Source: Sphingobacterium cellulitidis
GTDB lineage: Bacteria > Bacteroidota > Bacteroidia > Sphingobacteriales > Sphingobacteriaceae
NCBI GenBank assembly: GCA_002245855.1
Contig: NOUX01000002.1
Span: forward strand, 496,001-560,000
Reading direction: 5' to 3'
DNA length: 64,000 nt
Part shown: positions 1-8,200 of the stretch, in pieces
Layout of the letters: every line of letters starts with the position of its first letter
Numbering within the stretch: the first letter of the stretch is position 1
Made by a program: the position numbers and the translations under genes
Notes under the pieces: model-generated
The model's input: the letters and a program-made list of their open reading frames with translations, nothing else
Databases searched by the model: none
What the model was told of the DNA's origin: nothing

Positions 1-2
1 GC

Positions 3-3000
3 TATCAAAAAAAAGACAGCTATGTTGATGCTTTGAAAAATGTAATAGCCCAAAACAAGAGCGATTATAACGCGTTCATCTATGCCATCATTGCAGAGAC
101 CTTGAACAGCAACAATGAAACAAAAAAGGCAGTCGAATCCCTAGCCAAAGCAAAACAAGAGTACCCAACATCACCTTGGATCAAGGATGTTGAGCTCATG
201 GATCAACAATTAAAAAGTGTTGAAATTCAGTTTTATAATCCTCAGATTAACCCTTCCAATGTCAACAGTCCTGTCCAGCTATCCTTTAAAAATGCGGAAA
301 AGCTCTACTTGAAAGTTTTCAATGTGACCAATACCCCAACAAACTATAAGAAATTTGAAGTAAAGTTGGATAGCATCACGAAAAAAGTAGGGGTAAATGC
401 GTCGGAAGTGTATGCAGAAGAAATCCCAATAAAATCATTTGATGATTATAAAAGACATTCAACCATTTACAAGATAAATGCCCTCCCTTTTGGCAATTAT
501 GTAGCCCTCATTTCAAACAATCCTGAATTCAAAGCTGATGGTTTATTCAATACCGTATCCTCATCAAGATTTATTGTTTCGGATTTATTTAACTACACAG
601 AACTAGAGACAGGGAAGAATACAGCATATCTTTTCAGTGGTTTACTGATCAATCGAAAGACTGGTTTGCCTTATGCTGGTAAATCGCTGGAGATCTATGA
701 TGTAAACTCAGGAAAAGCACCAAAGCTGGTTCATAAAATGAAAACTAATCAGAACGGAGAGTTTTCAGTAGATATCAATAAGGATTCTTATTATCGCTAT
801 CAATCTGGGGCGATGCTTTACCTTGCAGAGGAAAAGCAAATCATCGATATGGCTGCCCCTTTAAATTATAGCTTTTCGCAAATCGAGAAAGAAGAAGCTA
901 GAGAAAGGTTCAACACTAAGATCTTAACCGATAGAAGGATTTATAGACCCGGTCAAAAGCTTTTCTTCAAAGGAATTGTTTATAACAACAGTTCATTAAG
1001 TGGAAAAGTGATAGAAGGTAAAAAACTAGATGTTATCCTTCAGGATGCCAACGGACAGAAAGTAGACTCCTTGTCTTTGACCAGTAATGCATTTGGTTCT
1101 GTAAACGGAGAACTTCAAATCCCAGTCAATACCTTGGCGGGTGGATTCAATATCCTGATTATGGATAAAGGAGCCCAAATTGGCTACCACTACCTAAGTG
1201 TGGAAGAGTATAAGCGTCCTACCTTTAGTGTTAGTTTTGAAACCAATAAGGAAACCTATAAACGCTCTGATATAGCCGAGTTCATAGGAAAAGTGGAATC
1301 CTATTCCGGTGTACCCCTAGTAGGTTCATCGGTGAATTATAAAGTACAAATAAACTCCTATGGTCGAAATTATACCAGTTTCACCTTAGCGGATAGCTCA
1401 ATTATCGCTGATGAGCAAGGAAAATTTACCATCAGGATTCCATTAGAAGATACCGCATTAAATAAATTGGAAGATTTCAACATCAGTGTAACTGCTGAGG
1501 TGGTAAATCAGACCGGAGAAATGCAACAAGCATCTGTTTTTTACACCTATTCGGATAAGCCTTGGGTAATCAATATTCTAGGTCCAAGAATAGAAGAAGC
1601 GGGTAAATGGAATAAATTATTCATCAGTACCGTGAATAAAAATAACCAGCCCTTGCCCTTGACCGGTGAGATAAAAATCTATAAGTATCCTGAGCCTAAT
1701 ATTGCTTTACCGGATCAATATGACAATATATTTAAAGATGTGGATTACCATATTTTCAGTAATGCAGAATACAAAAAACTATTCCCAACTTCATTTGATG
1801 AGTCTTTAATCATCAAGAAACCATCAGAATTACTGAAAACCTATTCCTTTGACACAAGGGACACAAGTCTTGTGAAAATAGATTCCACCCTGTTCCCAAA
1901 AGGAAAGTATTACGTTGAAGTCATTTCAATCCAAGGAAAGGATACCATAAGAAGCCAAGCTGATGTGAGCATTTTCGACCCTGTTACCAAAAAGAGCAGC
2001 GATCATGACTTCCTCACCTACAGTTTTGATAAACCAAATTATGGTCTGGATGAACAGGTCAAATTAAATTTCTATACAGATGTCCCTAATGCAAAGGAAA
2101 TAATTCTTTTCCCAAGTAACTCCTTTGGTAAACAAGAGACCTTTACCATTCCTGTAAAGAATGGTCGAGCAATCCATGAATTCAAATTTGATAGGGAAAA
2201 GTTTGCTCGAGGTTATCAATTAGACGCTGTATTAATTGTAGACAACCAGATTGAAAATAAATTCATCAGCGCACCTAAGCGAACTGATGACCAAGATTTA
2301 AAAATTAAAATCAGCAGTTTTAGAGATAAAATTACGCCGGGAACAAAAGAGAAATGGAGCTTTAGCATCTTGCAAAAGGACAAGGTTATTCCTTCAGAGG
2401 TATTGGCGACAATGTATGACATGTCATTAGACGTTTTTGGAGCCAATTATTTCCCAACCTTTTTTGACAGATATAGCCCATCCTATTACAGGCGATATAA
2501 TTTCACAAATTTATTCTATGCTTCATCAGCTTCAAGTCCTTTTGGCTTCAATGAACAAATTATCAATGCAGTAGGCAATGAATTACCTTTAGTCAACAAT
2601 TATGGCCTTTGGGATGATTATTGGTTAAATCGCGGTGTCAATAACCTGCATAACTATTATGATGGTCCAGTTCTAAATAGAGCTGGTTCCGCCCTTGCAG
2701 TAAAAGGAGCACAAAGAATTCTTCAAGGCAAAGTAGCTGGAATCAATCTTGAAGCAGCAGCCGATGTACATGAAGTAACGGAAGAAACTGTACAATTATA
2801 TGATGAACTAAAAGACCCTAATCTTAGGGCACAAGTTGAAGAATTAAAGAATAAGAAACAAGGAGTAGACCTCTCTCAAGTCCAAGCACGCAAGAACCTT
2901 CAGGAAACAGCCTTCTTCTACCCTAACCTATACACCGACAAGGATGGCAACATCAGTTTCGAGTTCGATAGTCCTGAGGCCTTGACCAAATGGAAGCTCA

Positions 3001-5093
3001 TGCTGTTCGCCCATGGCAAGAACCTAGAAGTAGGGTCTGCGCAGTTCTTTACCCAGACGCAGAAACAATTGATGATACGTCCAAACCTGCCAAGGTACTT
3101 CCGGGAGTCCGATGAGATCGAGATCATCGCGCAGGTACAGAACCTAAGTGAGAAGGCACAAAAAGGAAAAGCGAAGATTGAGATCATCAATCCAGTGGAT
3201 AATGCCGACATCAGCGACAAGTTTGTGGTCAGTGCTATCTCGCCGGATTTTACTATCGAAAAGAGCAATAACCAAACGGTGTCCTGGAAGCTTAAGATCC
3301 CGGAGGGATATCCTGCAGTGCAGGTCAAAATCGTAGCTGCAAGTGCAGAATACTCCGATGGAGAGATTATGGAACTGCCGGTATTATCCAACAAGGTATT
3401 GATAGCAGAGACCCAGAAGATCGCATTGAAAGCTGGCGAAAAGAAAGATTTCAATATCGAATCAGCTGGAAAGAACAACCTACAGGCCAAGGTTCAGGTT
3501 CAAAGCAACCCGATCCTGGAGATTATCTCTGCCATCGATTACCTCAAGAACTATCCATATGAATGTACCGAACAGTCTACCAGCAAATGGTTCGGCTATA
3601 AGATGGTACAATATATCGGCAAGCACTATCCGGCCATTTCCGATTATTTTAAATCGATCAAGGCAAAGGATACCAAGAGCCGACTGGAGGAGAATGCGCA
3701 GCTGAGCGAATTGAAGTTACAGGAGATGCCTTGGCTTCGCGACATACAGCATGACAGCAAGAGATTGGAGGCCATAGCGGAACTGTTCAATTCCAATATC
3801 GAAACCGAGCTCAAGGGAATCGAACAAAAGATATTGCGTGGTCAACTGGACAACGGTTCTTTCCCATGGTTTGAGGGCGGAAAAACAGATACCCATATCT
3901 CCATGAGAATATTGGAGGTGGTCGGAAAGGTATTCTACCTCGATCACAACCTTGTCAATCCGCAGATGAACGGTAGCATGCGCAGGTTGGCAAACTATCT
4001 GGATCAGGACAGCAGCATCACCAGGGAGAAAGCATCTGCGAGCATTGCCCTGGATTATCTATATGCCCGTCATTTCTGGAATTCAGAGGTCAAGGTTCCG
4101 CAGAAGAACAGTGAGATCCTCAAGGCCAAGATTGCCAAGGCTCCGATCATTACCGCCAAGGGTCCTGCCGGCTATGCCGCAAAGGCATGGGTGGTAAACC
4201 AATTGTTTGGCGTATCAAAAGAGTCCAATGAAATCAAGAACAGGATTCAACAAGAGGTGATCCTGGATCCTGAAAAGGGAATGTACTGGGAAAGCAACAG
4301 TAAACATTACAATGATATCAGCTTACAGAGCTATATGCTGGAGGCCTATAAATTATATGACCCGAGCAAGTTGAATGCCATCAGTCAGTGGATTTTCTTC
4401 AAGAATGAAGCCAATTATTGGCGCAGCACCTGGATGACGGTGGATGCTGTCTACAGTCTCCTGTTGACCAATAATCCGAAGGACTTTAGCTTAGAAAACA
4501 CGGTGAAGGTATTGGCTGATGGACAGAAGACACAGTTGGACAGCGTTGTTCTGGGACAGGTATCCAAAACCTTTACCAAAGAGGACCTGCAGAAAAATAG
4601 AACTATACAATTACAGAACGACAATGACCGGACAGTGTTCGGAGGGGTTTTCCACCAATATTTCTTGCCGGTATCAGAGGTAAAAAGTTCAACCAATGAC
4701 ATCAAGGTCAGCAAACAGTACATGGTAGAGCGGAATGGTAAATGGATGGAGAGCGAAGAGGCAAAACTCGGAGAAAGGATCAAGGTGGTCATAACGGTCA
4801 TCAACGATCAGGACCTGGAGTATGTGCACTTGAAGGATAGTCGTCCGGCGGGTGTTGAGCCTGTATATGTCCCTTCAGGTTACAATTGGAGAAACAACTT
4901 CTATTTTACCTTGAAGGATGCATCGACCAACTATTTCTTCAATTCCTTGCCTAAAGGGAAAAGGACGTTCGAATATGAGGTCAAAGCAAATAATATTGGC
5001 CTATTCAACTCTGGGATTACAGGTATTGAGAGCATGTATGACCCAACGGTTAATGCAAGGTCAGATAATAAGGTGATCAGGATTGTGAAGTAG
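3..5093 (+). CDS. Alpha-2-macroglobulin family protein, copy 1 (5' end outside window)
   Basis: Large bacterial alpha-2-macroglobulin-like protein, a family of periplasmic thioester protease traps. The frame is open to the left edge, so the first in-frame start-like codon (TTG at 33) is not the real start; by comparison with the neighbouring paralogue about 235 residues, including the signal peptide, are missing. Counting from 33, an MG2-type motif (DRRIYRPGQ) lies near residue 300, a variable Asn/Tyr-rich bait-like stretch at about 810-945, the start of the A2M domain (ETAFFYPNLYTDKDG) near 955, and the thioester motif CTEQ at 1178 in a helical thioester domain. Just before the A2M domain is a SusC-plug-like peptide, LQGKVAGI (about 897). 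The last 2.2 kb is almost identical to copy 2. A strong terminator follows. Family assignment is firm; the protease or target is unknown. Confidence 0.93.
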   Translation, partial: YQKKDSYVDALKNVIAQNKSDYNAFIYAIIAETLNSNNETKKAVESLAKAKQEYPTSPWIKDVELMDQQLKSVEIQFYNPQINPSNVNSPVQLSFKNAEKLYLKVFNVTNTPTNYKKFEVKLDSITKKVGVNASEVYAEEIPIKSFDDYKRHSTIYKINALPFGNYVALISNNPEFKADGLFNTVSSSRFIVSDLFNYTELETGKNTAYLFSGLLINRKTGLPYAGKSLEIYDVNSGKAPKLVHKMKTNQNGEFSVDINKDSYYRYQSGAMLYLAEEKQIIDMAAPLNYSFSQIEKEEARERFNTKILTDRRIYRPGQKLFFKGIVYNNSSLSGKVIEGKKLDVILQDANGQKVDSLSLTSNAFGSVNGELQIPVNTLAGGFNILIMDKGAQIGYHYLSVEEYKRPTFSVSFETNKETYKRSDIAEFIGKVESYSGVPLVGSSVNYKVQINSYGRNYTSFTLADSSIIADEQGKFTIRIPLEDTALNKLEDFNISVTAEVVNQTGEMQQASVFYTYSDKPWVINILGPRIEEAGKWNKLFISTVNKNNQPLPLTGEIKIYKYPEPNIALPDQYDNIFKDVDYHIFSNAEYKKLFPTSFDESLIIKKPSELLKTYSFDTRDTSLVKIDSTLFPKGKYYVEVISIQGKDTIRSQADVSIFDPVTKKSSDHDFLTYSFDKPNYGLDEQVKLNFYTDVPNAKEIILFPSNSFGKQETFTIPVKNGRAIHEFKFDREKFARGYQLDAVLIVDNQIENKFISAPKRTDDQDLKIKISSFRDKITPGTKEKWSFSILQKDKVIPSEVLATMYDMSLDVFGANYFPTFFDRYSPSYYRRYNFTNLFYASSASSPFGFNEQIINAVGNELPLVNNYGLWDDYWLNRGVNNLHNYYDGPVLNRAGSALAVKGAQRILQGKVAGINLEAAADVHEVTEETVQLYDELKDPNLRAQVEELKNKKQGVDLSQVQARKNLQETAFFYPNLYTDKDGNISFEFDSPEALTKWKLMLFAHGKNLEVGSAQFFTQTQKQLMIRPNLPRYFRESDEIEIIAQVQNLSEKAQKGKAKIEIINPVDNADISDKFVVSAISPDFTIEKSNNQTVSWKLKIPEGYPAVQVKIVAASAEYSDGEIMELPVLSNKVLIAETQKIALKAGEKKDFNIESAGKNNLQAKVQVQSNPILEIISAIDYLKNYPYECTEQSTSKWFGYKMVQYIGKHYPAISDYFKSIKAKDTKSRLEENAQLSELKLQEMPWLRDIQHDSKRLEAIAELFNSNIETELKGIEQKILRGQLDNGSFPWFEGGKTDTHISMRILEVVGKVFYLDHNLVNPQMNGSMRRLANYLDQDSSITREKASASIALDYLYARHFWNSEVKVPQKNSEILKAKIAKAPIITAKGPAGYAAKAWVVNQLFGVSKESNEIKNRIQQEVILDPEKGMYWESNSKHYNDISLQSYMLEAYKLYDPSKLNAISQWIFFKNEANYWRSTWMTVDAVYSLLLTNNPKDFSLENTVKVLADGQKTQLDSVVLGQVSKTFTKEDLQKNRTIQLQNDNDRTVFGGVFHQYFLPVSEVKSSTNDIKVSKQYMVERNGKWMESEEAKLGERIKVVITVINDQDLEYVHLKDSRPAGVEPVYVPSGYNWRNNFYFTLKDASTNYFFNSLPKGKRTFEYEVKANNIGLFNSGITGIESMYDPTVNARSDNKVIRIVK

Positions 5094-5103
5094 GGAATAA
5101 TAG
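2880..5103 (+). repeat. Long direct repeat, copy A (3' module of macroglobulin gene 1)
   Basis: A 2224-base segment that matches 8746-10969 without any indel (constant offset 5866). It starts abruptly at gtccaagc, exactly where the A2M domain begins, and runs past the stop codon into gggaataatag. Differences are few and concentrate in the first 550 bases and the last 150 bases; the middle is almost invariant. It is visibly richer in G+C than the upstream part of the gene (33/60 G+C at 3001-3060 against 22/60 at 601-660 by hand count). Confidence 0.95.
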
Positions 5104-5107
5104 AAAT

Positions 5108-5149
5108 AAAATGAGAAGGGCAATTGATATCAATTGCCCTTCTCATTTT
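5108..5149. terminator. Perfect 19-bp hairpin terminator
   Basis: Arms at 5108-5126 and 5131-5149 are perfectly complementary around the loop atat; A-rich on the left and T-rich on the right, so it can work in both directions. It separates the two macroglobulin genes, so the second probably has its own promoter in 5150-5253. Confidence 0.85.
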
Positions 5150-5253
5150 ATTAAAGACTTCCCTTTCTACTGTCAAGTCAAGCTTATTTAAAATAATTTT
5201 ATGAAAAACAATATTTGGATGCATCTTAAATTAAGAAAGCCAATTATTAATTC

Positions 5254-8200
5254 ATGAAAATAATCCTACAAATATTATTGTTTATCCTCCCGTTTTTAGC
5301 CTTCGCACAGACAGGTGGACAAGATATTGGAGAAAAATGGAAAGAAATCAACCATTTACAAAGTGTTAGAAATTACAAAGAAACCATCCCAATTTTAAAT
5401 GAAATAAAGAAGTCTTCTAAAGGAAGAAAGGATGATGCCCTAGAGGTTAGGATAATTCTCGCGGAAACCATGGGACTCAGGGAAAATGTTACTAATGCAG
5501 ACTTATTCGAAAAAATAGAACAACATTTTATTCAAAACATTAAGGGAAAAAATAAAGTTCAAAGAGCTGTACTATATCAAGCTTATGCCTTATTTCTTCT
5601 TAATAATATTAAAAAGAGTCCATCCAAAACTAATAATGAATTTCTGGGATCAACCAGGGAAAGGAAATTAAAAATCATAGATAGTCTCTTCAAAAAAACT
5701 ATTGCCAATAAAAATTTTCTTCTAAAACAACCTATGGAAAAATGGCAACCATTAATTCAAGATTCCAACAATCTTTCTATTCAACCTAGTTTATATCATT
5801 TCAATCTTGACACCTATTTAAAGTTTTTACTTATGGACAGAAAGAACAATTTGGATCATGCCAATAAACTATTAACAGATATTCTTGCCTATAATAAGAA
5901 GATGGGGTTTGAGGATGCATCCGCCAACCTCCTGGCTAAGTACCTATATATAGAAGACCGAGATACATCGGGTATAATAGAAGCTTACGAAGGAATTATT
6001 CAAAAAACTAATAGTCAATTTAATGCTCAAATCTATTTAATGTTGGCAGAAAGACTTAGTTTTATGAATCCTAAATTACAGGTAAGGTATTTAAAGAAGG
6101 GAAAAAAACTATATCCAAACTCAGTTTGGGCACCGAAATTAGATTCATTGATTCATACCTTTAATGATGTAAAATTAAATCTCAAGCATAATTCCTCCAT
6201 ACCTACCAACGAATATGTTCCCATAGTTCTTTCAGTAAGGCATATTGAAAAGATATACGTGAAAGTTTTCAAGTTCCAAAACGATATAGATTATTATTCA
6301 AATTCAACAGCTGGATTCAGCGATTTAATTAGCAATTCAAAAGAAATCTATTCTGAAGAAGTTGCATTGAAACCATTCGATGATTTCCAAATCCATACTA
6401 CTTACTTCAAAATAAACCCATTAACTGCTGGAAAATATCGAATCTTGATTTCAAACAATTCTGAATTTCAAAATAATGATATCAATAAAATAGTAGCAGA
6501 ATCCAAGTTTGAAGTGACTGACTATTTTTTTAAGACTTCGATTGAAAAAGCTGCCGATGGAGGTAATATATTTTATACATTCCTTGCCAATCGGAAAAAT
6601 GGCGAGACTTACAAAGAGAAAAAGCTGAAAATCGTTAAGATAAATACTAGAGATACTATTTTAAAAGTAACAAACACTAATCATGCCGGAGAAATATCGT
6701 TTCCTATCCCTACAGATTCAGTTAAATTTTATGCTGAAGATATCGGTATTTTCCTCCCAGAAGAAAACCAACATCTAGTTTATAGTAGGACCAACAATTT
6801 TTATGAAGGGGATCGGGCTTATAAGAATCAATTGGATTACGATGCAAAAATTCTACTTGATCGTAATATTTTTAGACCGGGTCAGAAAGTTCACTTCAAG
6901 GTAATCAGTTATCAAAACAATACTTTTGACAGGAAAACATTAGCGGGAAAAAAATTGAAAGTGCTAATAAAAACTAACAATAACCAATTATTAGACTCGT
7001 TGGTCCAAACTACAGATAGTTTTGGATCAATACATGGAGAATTTGTTCTACCAGAAAAAACAGAACTTGACATTTACCAGATCATTGTCAAAGAAGGAAA
7101 TCATTTTATTAGCTCTTCAAGTTTCCGAGTAGATGAATATAAGAGACCGACATTCAAGATTTATCTCAATAAAATTAAAGATACTTATACGTCCAAAGAT
7201 ACAGCGGAGTTCACAGGATGGGTAGAGACATTTTCTGGAGTAAAATTAAGTGGAACAACGGTTTCTTATACAATAAATGTAATTACACATGACCCGAGCT
7301 CTGAATATTTCAAACTTCCTTCAGGAACTTTACAAACTGAAAAAGATGGAACTTTTAAAATTAAGGTTCCACTAAATGATAGTCTTTTTGCAGATTTCAA
7401 AGGCTATAGTATTTTATTGAATACTTTTGCAACAGGCCCAACCGGCGAATCCCAAGAGGCATATACCCATTATATTTATTCGGATATTCCCGGAAACGCA
7501 ATAATAGATATAGATAATAAAAAATTATTTACCAGCAAATTTGATGAAATCGAAATAGCTGGTAAAAATGAAAACCAAGAGAATGTAAATATTTCTGGAA
7601 AAATTCAAATTTTTAAAAGACCAGAACCAAGCACGATCTCAGTTTCCAGCTGGTATTCTTCCACTAAATTTCTCGATGAGAAAGGATTTCATATTTTTAC
7701 CCCCGAGGAGTACATTAAGTATTTCCCAACACTAGTAACGAAAAAAGACTTTGAAATTCCAAAAGACAGTCTTATAGTAACCTACCCTTTTGACACCAGA
7801 CTTTCACAGACTATCAAGATCGATCCAAAATTATTTCCTTCAGGGAGTTATTACATTAAAGCCATTGATGGCACTGATTCTACCATTTTAGGAAATAAAT
7901 GGTTTCAGTTAGAAGATAGCAAAACAGGCAGAAAGGGTAACAAAAACTTTTTAGTATACAAATTTGATAAGGAACGCTATCTTATAAACGATCGGGTAAC
8001 AATTGACTTTTACACTGATTTTATAAATGCTAAGGAGGTTCTTTTAGTTCCATTTGATAACCAACAAAGACTTGAAACCATTATTCTTCCTATTAAGAAT
8101 GGTCATTCTTCATATTCTTTTTTACTGGACAGTTTAAAAATCAGTAATTACTATCAGTTTCAAGCTACATTAATCAATGAAAATAAGACACAAAACCTTG

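Noticed and set aside
2690..2880. The LQGKVAG segment of macroglobulin copy 1 as a TonB-dependent receptor fragment
   Set aside because: No TonB box, plug continuation or barrel nearby; only the short motif is shared, so it is reported as a motif and not as a receptor.
2918..3490. 190-codon open frame antisense to the first macroglobulin gene, with a twin at 8784-9356
   Set aside because: They mirror the duplicated sense-coding segment; the sense frame has clear domains and the antisense product resembles nothing. Their duplication follows from the repeat.
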